From the NCBI GenBank assembly GCA_004352715.1, contig SCFE01000008.1:2546570-2566872 (forward strand): a stretch of 20,303 bases of DNA, given 5' to 3'. The DNA comes from Hofstenia miamia (Eukaryota; Xenacoelomorpha; Acoela). The position numbers and the translations under genes were made by a program. Under the pieces are notes generated by a model. It was given only the letters and a program-made list of their open reading frames with translations. It was not told the DNA's origin and did no database searches. This document shows, in pieces, positions 1 to 10,059 of the stretch (position 1 is the stretch's first letter; the number at the start of each line of letters is the position of its first letter).

Positions 1-14
1 ATATATATATATAA
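1..14. repeat. (AT)n microsatellite at window edge
   Basis: Seven AT units are visible at the left boundary; the tract may continue outside the window. It lies in what I read as the intron upstream of the dystrophin-family exon. Confidence 0.8.
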
Positions 15-142
15 AAGAAGCCGACATTTGAGACCAAATATGAAAGCGTAAGTCTAGCCCACCTCAGACCCAACTCCATATTCCAGTGAGCTGCTAAGCA
101 CGCTCCAATTAAATTTTAATATTTAGAGCAAACTCATTTTAG

Positions 143-454
143 GTAGTAATGACCGTAGACCGCGATGAACAGTCAGAACTAGATGCTTTGATTGCTTCTT
201 TGGAAGCAGACAATGAAGTTTTAGCAGCAGAATACGCTTCTGCTCAGAACAAATCCGATCAATTACATTCCGAATATTCGTCTCTGTCTTTGGGTAGCAA
301 TGAAGGAGGCGAAATTGCAATGGAAGCGCGAATGCTGCAACTGCATAAGTCTAGACTTGAATCTAGAATGAAAGTTCTCGAAGAGCATAATCACCAGCTG
401 GAAGCTCAGCTAGAGCGACTAAAAAAGCTGGTTGAACAACCGCCATTATCCTCT
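143..454 (+). CDS. Dystrophin-family exon: C-terminal coiled coil
   Basis: This internal exon encodes part of the dystrophin/utrophin C-terminal coiled coil, the segment that in vertebrates binds dystrobrevin at the cytoplasmic face of the plasma membrane. The reading frame contains EQSELDALIASLEADNEVL and, later, HKSRLESRMKVLEEHNHQL followed by a run ending LVEQP. By recollection of the family these match the two coiled-coil blocks of vertebrate dystrophin (ELERILADLEEEN and HKGRLEARMQILEDHN) in the same order and at similar spacing; dystrobrevin fits less well. An in-frame TAG at 140-142 is part of a TTTTAG acceptor, so the exon should start at 143, not at the ATG at 149. A strong donor, GTGAGT, begins at 455 at a codon boundary, close to where the vertebrate coiled coil ends. 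The frame stays open past the donor to TAA at 530-532, so a terminal exon is the alternative. Upstream and downstream exons are outside the window or not recognised. Confidence 0.85.
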
Positions 455-3315
455 GTGAGTCCATCTTCATCGTTTGTATCAATCGACTATGGAAGACCAC
501 CGATAATCAATCACAAGAATATGCCATCTTAAGCCATAAGGTTTGTTGTCAATATTAATTATAACGCTTTTGGGCTTTGTAAAATTTAAAAGGAAAATCC
601 AAAAGTTATATTTTCTTGATAATCCGATTGTAAAAAGTATGAATGTTTTATAAAACTGAACCGTGTTATTTGAAAAGCAACCAATTTCTTTATCACGGTC
701 AGCTTTCAGAATTTGAATTTTCATTAGGTGCGTGGATATTTTTTTTGCAAATGTCGATATTAATATTATCACTAGAATATCGATAGAAATCCGTATTTCA
801 ATGGTGATTGCCCGAACTGCAAGCGGATCAGATATGTTGACATATGAATCGACGGATGACAGATAGTCAACGTTATATTATGTTTGCAATTTTTAAGGAG
901 CAACTAAATCTGAAGTGATGTATTGAAGTAAACAAACTGTAAACTGATTTACATCATAACCTGTATGCGTATGTAAATACCTTAAGAAACTGCTAATTTG
1001 ATTTTTTTATCTCTGATCTATCATCCGATGTGGAACCTTGCATTGCAATTTTTCCAATATTTATCATTTGAATGAGTGCGACTTAGCCTGCATGTAGTCA
1101 TACTGTCTTTCGTTTAATAAACAATTCAATAGATGGAAATTTTTTCCTACATTTTTCACTCTAATCCATCATAATTTTAGAGGATTTTCGTTTTGCATTG
1201 TCTTTTCATTTAGTCAACGGTGTTTTCTATCGACTTTGCAGCTACAGCACATTCCGCCATTTGGTTTTACTATTGCGATTACTTCTGGGAGCCCACTAAT
1301 TTTGTACGAATTTACACAAATGTAGATCACTAGAGTTATTTATAATCTTGTAGTTTTGTAGATTTTAGAATGTTGTACAGATAATTTAAATTTGCAATTT
1401 TTACTAGCATGGAATCTTTATATTTTTGATAGTGTATTTATGTAAATGTTTTTTCTTATAAATCAAGAAAAATTCTTGGTCTTATCATTGTTTCTAATGT
1501 GTCAACAATTGTCACAACTAAATCTGTAAAATGGGATTTATTTTTAGTATTTTGTAAGTTGGTTATTTTAGCCATTTCATTACCCAATTATTGGTAACTA
1601 ACTCAATAATTATTTTTCAACACAATGTTACATTATATAAAAAGAATACCTTGAATAATTTTTTTGCGCAAAAGTATTTTTCATGAACAGAATGCTCTGC
1701 TGCTATATGCCAACATGCAGTTGAAAATTGCTATATCCAAAAAAGTGGATGTTTTAATTGAGAAGTTGTACAATTAAAAGCTGATATTGAAATATTATGT
1801 AGGAAACCCTCCTAATTCTAAAAAATTTACACATCATATATTGGAAAAATTTGTCACGTAGGTCATTTTCTAAATTGTTATTTGTTAGGCATAAGGCATC
1901 ATCTTACTGCACTTAATTCCTGAAAAATTATGAATACATTTTTTGAATTTGGGTTTTTTGCAATGAGTATCAACCATTTCACTTGTAGGAATACGTAAAT
2001 CATTATGGTAATTTGGAGTATTCAATTCATTGGAAGTATAAATAGACAAATTTCTACGATTTTGCAGAATTATAATTTCATCTAAAACTTCAGTTGCAAT
2101 CTCAATGAGAAGTTTAGAAAGTTTTATGAATCAGTAGAAATGAATGGCAATATCGAGTTCTATTTTCGAAATGTATCCTTATTTTTTTAGAATCTAACGA
2201 AAATCACAGCATGCTATTCGAGTGCTGTGATATTCTTGAATGCATTTGTTACTTACAAAAAGTACATAGATTTTAGACAATAAACATTTGCCTTACCATA
2301 ATTCGATCAGTGTTTAGGGACACTATGCTAAATTCTTCCAGTGTTAATAGAGAATATATATTCAGCAGAATTTCAAGTAATTCTATTTTATCAATATCGC
2401 AAAACTTTTAAGTCATATTACGATGTATTTCTTAGAAATTATTAAGGATTGTTTGTCAACAGTAAAGAACGACAAATGAAACAAAACGAATCTAATCCAA
2501 ATCATGCAGCTGAAGTTATGTAATGCATTGAGAAGCGTACAATAAACCGCAAACATTTAAAAGGTTTTGCCTATGTCATTTAATTGTTACCCACTTGAAT
2601 CTACAAAATAGTTTGGTACTTTTTTCACCCAACCAAATCTCCACCCTTCCAAATTTATTTTTTCATTGACACTTGCATTCTTTTTTCTAATGGAAGTTTC
2701 CATAAATAATAAATTTGGAAGATTTGACACCAATTTTAAAGACTTGAGATTTAGCTGTGTGAAAACAGTACCAACTTATAAAACGAGGTTTTTGCATGCG
2801 CAAATTATTTCATATTGAGACATTGGAAATTATTTGACGAGACGCAGGTTTGTCACCTCTGGCCTACATTATGCATGAAAGGTTTAAATAGACTTTCCGG
2901 AAACTACTGATTCTAAAACTACAGGAATTCATATACTAATCAAAACAAAGTTTTCTCGGACAATTGGAAGGTCCTCCATCTGTTATAGATTTTCCCACTA
3001 TTAAAAAATGAGGTTTTGCACTATTTGCAGCCTTACTGAATGTTTTCGTAATTGAAAAATCTGTGGCAAGATTAATAATAATGTATTATATTGATTACTC
3101 CAATACAAGAGAATCAAAATTGAAACTTCAATAGATATGGTTTTGCAGAAACTAGTATTGAAAAATTGAAATTGTTTCCGCTTTCACTTTTTTGCAAGCA
3201 GGAAGGCGCGTTCTTAGTCTCTCGTTCGAATAGAAGAAGAAACTATATTTTTCTCAAATTTAACAACATAAATATTGGACACAGTACAAAAGTGCGTCAA
3301 TATATACATGTACAC

Positions 3316-3316
<1 letters not shown>
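455..3316. other. AT-rich non-coding stretch downstream of the dystrophin-type exon
   Basis: No open frame here resembles a known protein. The stretch is probably intron if the donor at 455 is used, or 3' UTR followed by intergenic DNA if the TAA at 530-532 is used. An AATAAA at 1116-1121 followed by a T-rich run at about 1140-1156 could end such a transcript. Several copies of TTTTGCA, all on the + strand, are present (see findings). No tRNA, rRNA or clear inverted-repeat transposon was seen. Confidence 0.5.
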
Positions 3317-3351
<35 letters not shown>

Positions 3352-3356
3352 CATAC
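3317..3356. repeat. (AT)n followed by (ACAT)n microsatellite
   Basis: About 13 AT units are followed on the + strand by three ACAT-like units. Read on the minus strand, it lies just downstream of the 3' end of a LINE reverse-transcriptase relic and of an AATAAA-like motif, so it may be the microsatellite 3' tail of that element and not a free-standing repeat. Confidence 0.8.
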
Positions 3357-3444
3357 AGAATCTATAATTTATTTTAGGTCTAAAGTCCGTGTTAATAAAT
3401 GTGAAACTTCTCCACTTATATTCGAACAATTCAGGCCTATGCTA

Positions 3445-3960
3445 TCATAGTTGTGTTATTTTAGTTTTAAAGATTTTCAGAGCCTTGGCTTTCTTAATTT
3501 CTGTAGGCAATTCATTCTAAATACGGATTGATGAATTAATAATAGAATTTTTCATTTGTTTTTTCTTTAATTTTGCTTGCCTCATAACTAAGGTGCGTTT
3601 ACTATGTAAATTTGAAGTTTTAAAATTAGGGAAGTTTGTTGAATTGTAAAGAGCGATGTTTTTAAGAATTTTGTAAAACGTACAGAAAGATAAACAAAGA
3701 AAAAATGAAAAACGTATATTTATAAAACAAATGATAATATACAGCAATTAGTTATTAAAATAGTTTGTATAGAACTAGCATGCCGGCGTACACGAAATTT
3801 CCCGGTATAGGGCAAAGTATCAGGTATGATTGTGTAAGGCATGGCTAGGATGTGAATCGACTGCTTTAAAAAGACGAGCACCGAGAAAGATTCGTCGTGA
3901 GTCTATAATCAAAGCACCACTTGTGTTTCCAGTCATGATGCCCTGTGCCCTATTACAAAT
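3445..3960 (-). pseudogene. Relic of a LINE reverse-transcriptase C-terminus
   Basis: Read on the minus strand, broken frames recall the C-terminal part of non-LTR (CR1/L2/jockey-like) reverse transcriptases. A segment NRAQGIMTGNT followed by RRIFLGARLFKAV and HPSHALHN lies at about 3830-3960. Further on, HSKRTLVMRQAK is followed by NELPTEIKKAKALKIFKTKI, ending with TGA at 3445-3447. The latter fits the common terminal pattern 'WN-x-LP-x-x-I ... SL-x-x-FK' of these proteins, with the expected Trp position occupied by an in-frame TAG (3517-3519). Further stops and at least one frame change separate the two blocks, so it is inactive. The assignment rests on motif memory only; the rest of the element is lost or lies in the adjacent gap. 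Confidence 0.5.
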
Positions 3961-4064
3961 GGTTTGTAATTAGGAGTTTAGATAATCAGCAGGCTTAGTA
4001 AATGTATGCATCTAAAAGTTTAAAATATGCGCCTACAATATGCAACATAAAATAACTAAATATG

Positions 4065-5064
4065 NNNNNNNNNNNNNNNNNNNNNNNNNNNNNNNNNNNN
4101 NNNNNNNNNNNNNNNNNNNNNNNNNNNNNNNNNNNNNNNNNNNNNNNNNNNNNNNNNNNNNNNNNNNNNNNNNNNNNNNNNNNNNNNNNNNNNNNNNNNN
4201 NNNNNNNNNNNNNNNNNNNNNNNNNNNNNNNNNNNNNNNNNNNNNNNNNNNNNNNNNNNNNNNNNNNNNNNNNNNNNNNNNNNNNNNNNNNNNNNNNNNN
4301 NNNNNNNNNNNNNNNNNNNNNNNNNNNNNNNNNNNNNNNNNNNNNNNNNNNNNNNNNNNNNNNNNNNNNNNNNNNNNNNNNNNNNNNNNNNNNNNNNNNN
4401 NNNNNNNNNNNNNNNNNNNNNNNNNNNNNNNNNNNNNNNNNNNNNNNNNNNNNNNNNNNNNNNNNNNNNNNNNNNNNNNNNNNNNNNNNNNNNNNNNNNN
4501 NNNNNNNNNNNNNNNNNNNNNNNNNNNNNNNNNNNNNNNNNNNNNNNNNNNNNNNNNNNNNNNNNNNNNNNNNNNNNNNNNNNNNNNNNNNNNNNNNNNN
4601 NNNNNNNNNNNNNNNNNNNNNNNNNNNNNNNNNNNNNNNNNNNNNNNNNNNNNNNNNNNNNNNNNNNNNNNNNNNNNNNNNNNNNNNNNNNNNNNNNNNN
4701 NNNNNNNNNNNNNNNNNNNNNNNNNNNNNNNNNNNNNNNNNNNNNNNNNNNNNNNNNNNNNNNNNNNNNNNNNNNNNNNNNNNNNNNNNNNNNNNNNNNN
4801 NNNNNNNNNNNNNNNNNNNNNNNNNNNNNNNNNNNNNNNNNNNNNNNNNNNNNNNNNNNNNNNNNNNNNNNNNNNNNNNNNNNNNNNNNNNNNNNNNNNN
4901 NNNNNNNNNNNNNNNNNNNNNNNNNNNNNNNNNNNNNNNNNNNNNNNNNNNNNNNNNNNNNNNNNNNNNNNNNNNNNNNNNNNNNNNNNNNNNNNNNNNN
5001 NNNNNNNNNNNNNNNNNNNNNNNNNNNNNNNNNNNNNNNNNNNNNNNNNNNNNNNNNNNNNNNN
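4065..5064. other. Assembly gap, exactly 1000 N
   Basis: The run is exactly 1000 N, which suggests a placeholder of fixed or estimated size, so true spacing is unknown. The right edge resumes inside a (TA)n tract, the likely cause of the break. Apparent open frames across the gap are artefacts. Confidence 0.98.
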
Positions 5065-5102
5065 TATATATATATATATATATATACGAACAATATATAT
5101 AT
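5065..5102. repeat. (TA)n microsatellite at right edge of the gap
   Basis: About ten TA units start immediately after the N run, then a short interruption and four more AT units. The true length is unknown because the gap cuts it. Confidence 0.85.
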
Positions 5103-6549
5103 GTATATCATTATATTACATTGGCGTTTAATAACTATATGACTTGTTATATCTATTGTGCAATCAATCTTATGACATATACATTTAAAACCCAAACGGC
5201 CGTATATGGCCGCAAAATGGTCTTTGCCATGTTGACAACAGTTTCAACAGTCTATTTAGTTATGATTCAATTATTAATGGATTGGTTAATTTTATTAGCG
5301 CAAAAGCAATTTCTAATTCCAATCAAATAGCCTTATGAAAAAATATTGCCTTTTCTTGCTGCAGAATTTTTGTTTACTACATTAACAACACAACTAAAAC
5401 TTATAAATTATTGTTGAGAGTTAATCAGGGAATCAATCATATCAGAATAAACTAAAAAACAAATTCATATCAACTGATACTAATATGTAAATGCACTTTT
5501 TAAATAAGCGGTCGTCTGAAATGTGTTAGTGGATACATATTTCAAGATAATGTTATTGTGTGCTAATATGTAAAAGACGAGGTTTTGCAATTACATAGTC
5601 CCTTTTAATATGGATAAATTGTGAATTTTAATAAGAAATTTGAAAGCTTGCGAAATCAAATAAAATTCTAAATGCCAAAGATTATAATCGTGATATTAAA
5701 AAATTTGCAGGTATGCAATTTTTATTAAAACTATACATCTCAAAATTTATACTAGTTAATTAATTATAAATTATTTAACTATATTCGAGCTAAGATAGCC
5801 ATTTGAATATTTGATACACCTGTTGACTGTTTTGATTACTATAAATTATTCGTATTTTGCAGTCAAGTGTTTTATTTTGCATAAGCAATTATTAGAAACA
5901 AGAAGCATTTATCTATTAAACATGATCAAAATCCTTGCATTTTAATAAACTTTCGAATATTTAGTGCTTTTGCAATAATTTGCATTCAAAATAATGATTT
6001 TGTCTACATCGCGAAGATTATAAAGTAGACTAATATTCATAGCATTGTTTACAGAATAGGTGTAAAGGGGATCTTACTCAGTTGTTGAGGTTGATAATGG
6101 TTAGTGAGTTTAGGGATTGATAACTTTGTAATTATGTTTTTACTTCTTGATAAGACAGTGGCGACTTTTATAATTGTTCCGAAGTTTGGTCGCATTCAGC
6201 AACCTTGTTAGAATCTGTATCTTCTATGTGCAAACAACTGATACTTTAAACTTAATCAAAAAAATTTACTAACTTTTGAGATATAATTTACCTATGAATG
6301 AAATCACATAGTGGGTTGTTTTCTAACAAGTAATTTGTTAATAAAATCCTTTAAATTCAATGTTGATAAGCATTAGGATATAAATTCTTGGAATATTCGA
6401 ATTAAACGTTTTCTACTGTATTTAGTTCAGTTTCAATGTATTCCAAAATCATTAATTTGAAATCTGTTTCGTTATTGGATTGCGATAAATTCTAATGCCC
6501 CCTTTTTAAAAAATTATCTTAATTGTACTTTTTGCAAGATAGGATTACA
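5103..6549. other. AT-rich non-coding stretch, no gene recognised
   Basis: No coding segment is supported. A small perfect inverted repeat, CGGCC-GTATAT-GGCCG, sits at 5197-5212. Five TTTTGCA copies occur, all on the + strand. A zero-length-exon-like junction (TTTGCAG|GTATGC) at 5705-5716 has only a weak pyrimidine tract. Confidence 0.5.
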
Positions 6550-6600
6550 TTATATATAATAATAATAATATTAATAACAATAATAACGAATGATTTTATT
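6550..6600 (-). repeat. ATT/ATA-rich 3' tail and AATAAA of the LINE derivative
   Basis: On the minus strand, AATAAA (plus coordinates 6595-6600) is followed within a few bases by a run of ATT-like triplets and then TATATA. This is the 3' terminus of the minus-strand LINE derivative. Confidence 0.6.
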
Positions 6601-6799
6601 TAGCGGCTGAAGGCAAACGCTACAAAAAAATAAAAACAAGTCAAGTTTTATAGCAGCGAGGACAGTCACAGGAGATAAAGTAGAAGCAAATGGAAGAGTA
6701 GGCGAAGTTGGAGAACGCTCAGCAAAGAAGAAAGACATCAAAGATTTCGGCGGCAGGGAGGAGAAATCAATGGTTGTTGGAGGGTTGAGAATCAAGATG

Positions 6800-7770
6800 T
6801 AATTAGCAGCAGTAAAATATGATTGAAAAACGAGTGAAGGGTGCGTTGTTTCTTGGGACGACGAATGAAGAGAGTGACATCATCAGAACGAGTGGAGTGG
6901 GAATTAGATAACTTAATGAAATCAAAAGGATCAAGATCCAATTTGCGAGTGAGCAAGCGATTGAACAGGAAGCGATCACATGCATGGAAGTAGAGTGACA
7001 GCTGGAGAGTGGAGAATTTGAGAACAAATGAGTGATCAGACAGTTTAACCGGAACAGGGACCACAGGGTTGTCAAAAATACGATCGGGGTGAAAGCACAA
7101 AACTAATTCAAGGAGGGAGGAGCGGGAAGTAAGAGAAAATACAAATTGTTCGAGCGTGGGAAGCAAAAAGATCCAGAACAGCGGATTCATAGGCGTCATT
7201 AGAGTCAAGTGCATTCCAGCAAACATTAGGAAGGTTGAAGTCATCAGAGATGAGGAGGAGTGGAAAATCTAAGTTGACGAGAGAGAGTTGTAGACTGATC
7301 ATGAAAGTACTCAAACATGGATGAAAAATCAGCAAGGGGAATACGAAAAGGACTGTTGGAAGAAGGCTTGTAAACTCAGAGAAGAGAAACAATGCGATCA
7401 CTGAGAACAACAGCACAGCCGCAACAGAAATCAAAGGAAAAGACTCAAAGGAGAGGTGTGGATGTCAAGGTTAGGGCGACGTGAGGCAATGAGAACACCA
7501 CTATGACGAACAATAGAGCAATCCATACGGGGGAAAACTTTAATTGCGGAGTTAGGAAAAACAACATTGTCAGCAACAGAAGGGTCAAGCCAGGTTTCAG
7601 TAATTAAATTGAAGTTAACCTTGAAACTTCAAGAAGAAGTTGTAAAAACTGAGACGACGGTTTAATGAGACCAGACTGCGAGTATTGGCGACCAAAAAAA
7701 GAGAAACCAGAGTTGGGATGAGGAGTGAGTTCCAAACCAAGAGGTGCAGGTAGTCAATCACGACAAGAAT
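6800..7770 (-). pseudogene. LINE apurinic-type endonuclease (EEP) domain, frameshifted
   Basis: This is the endonuclease that nicks target DNA in LINE retrotransposition, at the N-terminus of the usual ORF2. In order on the minus strand I see an N-terminal block ANTRSLVSLNRRLSF, then ITETWLDPS with the catalytic Glu (TETWL codons about 7587-7601), then DDFNLPNVCW with the Asp and Asn (7234-7242), then a block with TSRSSLLELVL, and lastly KLSDHSFVL with the terminal Asp-His pair (7032-7040). These correspond to the ordered motifs of exonuclease-endonuclease-phosphatase domains in CR1/jockey-type LINEs. The blocks lie in at least three different frames, so the gene is dead. The glycine usual before DFN is replaced by Asp. 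No reverse transcriptase follows. Confidence 0.75.
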
Positions 7771-7834
7771 GATCACGACGATGGGGACGAAGGCCAAAAG
7801 CTTTGCGCTCAACATCAGAGACGATAGTATCGGA

Positions 7835-8591
7835 TCAAGAGGCCATCTGACCACATTTCAGGATCCATGAGAGCATGATGAGACTCTTGATTACAGACAA
7901 TATGGAAGGAGGCGAATGGAGAATCCGTATATGGTTGAATTGGAAGAACGTCATCACATCAGAAGCAGAAACAAAATTAGCAAAACGGCCGATATAGATG
8001 TGAGCTTTCCGAGGAGGATGAGGAAGAGAAATAATCGGAACAGCTGGCATTTGACAGGAAGAAATAAGACCAAGGATGTGACGATGGCGATGATTGCAGT
8101 GAGTAGGTGGTGGGACAGACTTTTCAGGAGTTAATGCCAGCACAGGAGAGAGAGCAGAACTTGGAGTAGGATGATTGGGACGATTAGGAATGGCACGTGA
8201 GGTGAAAGCACTGTAGGAGAACCTTTGAGATTGCATGAACGAGACATCGGAGGTGAGCTTAGCAAGAGAGTCTGACAAGGATGACAAGGCAACATTGGAT
8301 GATTAGCGTGATTAGGAATGGTACGTGAGGCGGAAGCACTGTAGGAGAACATTTGAGATTGCATGGACGAGACATAGGTGGTGAGTTTAGCGAGGGAGTC
8401 TGACAAGAATGACAAGGCAGCATTGAAAGAGCTGACATTGGAAGACTGGTGTGAACAGGACAGGGGTTGACAACTTGTCGAAGCAGAGAGATAATGGTAT
8501 CTTTCTTTAAAGCACCAACCACCGAAGCAAATTGGGCATCCGAAAGATTCTGAAGATCAGCAAGCGATACATTTGCCTTTGCCTCAGGCAT
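7835..8591 (-). pseudogene. LINE ORF1-like protein, broken by a tandem duplication
   Basis: The presumed start codon is at 8591 (minus), giving MPEAKANVSLADLQNLSDAQ. A Ser-rich segment with LSDSLAKLT and MQSQMFSYSASASR follows and is then repeated with variation (LSDSLAKLT, MQSQRFSYSAFTSR), because a 128-bp DNA segment is tandemly duplicated here. Nearer the C-terminus, AHIYIGRFANFVSASDVMTF resembles the small RNA-binding fold found in ORF1 of CR1/jockey-like elements. Frame changes occur between the blocks; 128 is not a multiple of three, so the duplication itself shifts the frame. The endonuclease follows directly on the same strand, which supports the ORF1 reading. Identity is by context and weak motif similarity. 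Confidence 0.5.
8170..8426. repeat. Two-copy tandem repeat, 128-bp period
   Basis: The + strand segment beginning GATGATT...GATTAGGAATGG at about 8171 recurs at about 8299 with scattered substitutions; for example GAATGGCACGTGAGG at 8188 and GAATGGTACGTGAGG at 8316. It lies inside the LINE ORF1-like region. Confidence 0.85.
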
Positions 8592-8640
8592 GACTGAAAT
8601 CTAATAAACTGTATAATAAACAGGCAAACTTTCAATGCAT

Positions 8641-8936
8641 TCTCTAATGGAATTATGTTTTTATTTATTTAGGCCTAGGTTTTACAAATCCGCCAAATGA
8701 ATCAAGCTGGCGAGTATCGGAGGGGGTTTGCACTTCTAAAGACACAAAATATATCAAGATCTTTTATGTTTGTGTCAGCACTTTATACATATTCAATAAA
8801 CAAAAATTCTATTTAGATAGAAATCGTCTAGATATTCTAATTTTTAGTTATTTTTGTTATTTATCGTATAATTCCACGAAATTACAAATATCACTTATCA
8901 ATTAGACTTATGTCATGCAATTTTATAATTTTTAGT

Positions 8937-8939
<3 letters not shown>
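8641..8939. other. AT-rich stretch, no gene recognised
   Basis: It may include the 5' untranslated part of the minus-strand LINE derivative, whose 5' end I cannot place. No coding signal was found. Confidence 0.4.

Positions 8940-8985
<46 letters not shown>
8940..8985. repeat. (TA)n microsatellite
   Basis: An uninterrupted run of about 23 TA/AT units, the longest visible dinucleotide repeat in the window. Confidence 0.95.
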
Positions 8986-8991
<6 letters not shown>

Positions 8992-9929
8992 TTAAATATT
9001 GTTTTAAAGAATTTGAATTCCAGGAACAAAAAGAAAAAGTGCAATAACTAATACTTTCATGCTAAATAAACATAGACTGTTGACTATTGCTAAGGCAAAA
9101 CAATGTGATGTAAAATCATTTTAATTGACCGTATTTGCGTCAATTTTAAGAAAATAATTTTAGGGTCTTTACATTTCAAACTGTTTATTCATTGAATTGT
9201 TGAATGATTACTGCGTTCGGAGCGTTAGAGATATGTTTTCAGACAATTTCTGCTAGTAGCGAGAACATATATATATAAGCAAGCAAGTAGCGTCATTTCG
9301 TACTATGGGGCTAAATATATCAAAATCTTTATTGATAAAGAAACAAAAAATGCAGATTAGGATATTTCTGAAGATTTTTTGATTCTATAAGTAAAAACTA
9401 GCGAAAATCACACAATAATTTCGCTTCGGAAATTTTTTGCGTTTTTCAACGCGCCATTTGTTGGTGCCAAAACGTAGCATGACAGGTCCGTGAAATTATC
9501 CATATAAATTTTTCTTGTTTAGGTAATTTTTAGCGGCGTAAATGCAAAAGCTGCGCTGTGTGCTATGAGAAAATCTCCCGCCAGCGTTTTGTTTAAGTCG
9601 CCGCATATCTATATCTATATATGTATATTGGGTTATAATTATTTGCCATTGTTTATGGCAGTTGAGTGTTTGTATGAAGTCCTTGAAACGATCTTTCTTT
9701 ATATTTCTAGTGCGAATTAACTCCCCCGTAATACATTTTTATTTTTTTTTTTCAAAAGTGCCATTGGGAATTTATTGGAAAATTTGAAACAATTATTTTA
9801 CAACACTAAAAAAATATGTCATGTGCTTTTACAATCATTTGATAAAATTCACTTTATATTGAGTTTTTCCGTTGTACGGCAATCAATTGCATGCATAATT
9901 AACTTTAAAGACCTTTCCAATATTTCTCC
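8986..9929. other. AT-rich stretch left of element 1, no gene recognised
   Basis: No continuation of element 2 (integrase on the minus strand) could be read here, although it would be expected if element 1 had simply inserted into element 2. A GCGGCG motif near 9535 and CGCCGC near 9600 form a short distant inverted repeat of doubtful meaning. Confidence 0.45.
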
Positions 9930-10040
9930 TGTAAGATAATATTTGATTTAAAATGTAAACTATTGTAGATTTACCGCTGTATTATAATAGAAATTTTAAT
10001 AAAGTATAACATAGTTATTTCACTGTGATCAAATCTAACA
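9930..10040 (+). repeat. Element 1 5' LTR (111 bp)
   Basis: It begins TGTAAG and ends TAACA, giving TGT...ACA ends. It contains a TATA-like ATTATAATAG at about 9980-9990 and AATAAA at 9998-10003, so promoter and polyadenylation signals are packed within a few tens of bases. It matches the 3' LTR except for C versus T in TTTAC(C/T)GCTG. Confidence 0.93.
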
Positions 10041-10041
10041 T

Positions 10042-10059
10042 TGGCGACCACCGCAATAA
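10042..10059 (+). promoter_or_regulatory. Element 1 primer-binding site
   Basis: TGGCGACCACCGCAATAA begins one base after the LTR. The first eight bases, TGGCGACC, complement the 3' end of a tRNA-Arg species (the type used by element 2); beyond them the match is not recognised, so the primer identity is tentative. The gag ATG follows immediately. Confidence 0.65.

Larger units (their letters stand above)
6550..8640 (-). mobile_element. Degenerate CR1/L2-like LINE derivative lacking reverse transcriptase
   Basis: On the minus strand the element reads ORF1-like region (8591 to about 7835), endonuclease region (about 7770 to 6800), then a short 3' region with AATAAA (6595-6600) and an ATT/ATA-rich tail (6550-6588). 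The tail type matches CR1/L2-type elements, which end in short microsatellite repeats. No reverse-transcriptase motif is found between the endonuclease and the tail, so the element is internally deleted, unlike the usual 5' truncation of LINEs. Several frameshifts break both ORFs. The 5' boundary is uncertain, and target-site duplications were not identified. Confidence 0.65.

Noticed and set aside
1242-1325. Possible next dystrophin exon after CTTTGCAG at about 1234-1241, open for 27 codons in the right phase
   Set aside because: The encoded peptide does not resemble the dystrophin tail in any frame and no further support exists.
4040-5330. Long open frames of 363-422 codons across the N gap
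   Set aside because: They consist almost entirely of undetermined bases plus (TA)n translation, so they are gap artefacts.
5705-5716. TTTGCAG|GTATGC resembling a recursive splice (zero-length exon) site
   Set aside because: The upstream pyrimidine tract is weak (A-rich) and the position in an intron is unproven; a chance match is likely in AT-rich DNA.
7916-8134. Plus-strand 72-codon frame in the LINE region
   Set aside because: It opposes the minus-strand LINE ORF1/endonuclease region and shows no domain.
8747-9330. Near-identical 18-mers AAATATATCA(A/G)GATCTTT-like at 8747-8764 and 9313-9330
   Set aside because: One short match with no extension on either side; not enough to call a repeat.
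9533-9604. GCGGCG and CGCCGC as terminal inverted repeats of a small transposon
   Set aside because: Only six bases pair, there is no clear target-site duplication and no second copy in the window.
541-9929. CRISPR array, bacterial operon, riboswitch or phage-like module
   Set aside because: No regularly spaced repeats, no ribosome-binding sites, and the coding signals are clearly eukaryotic exon and retroelement type.
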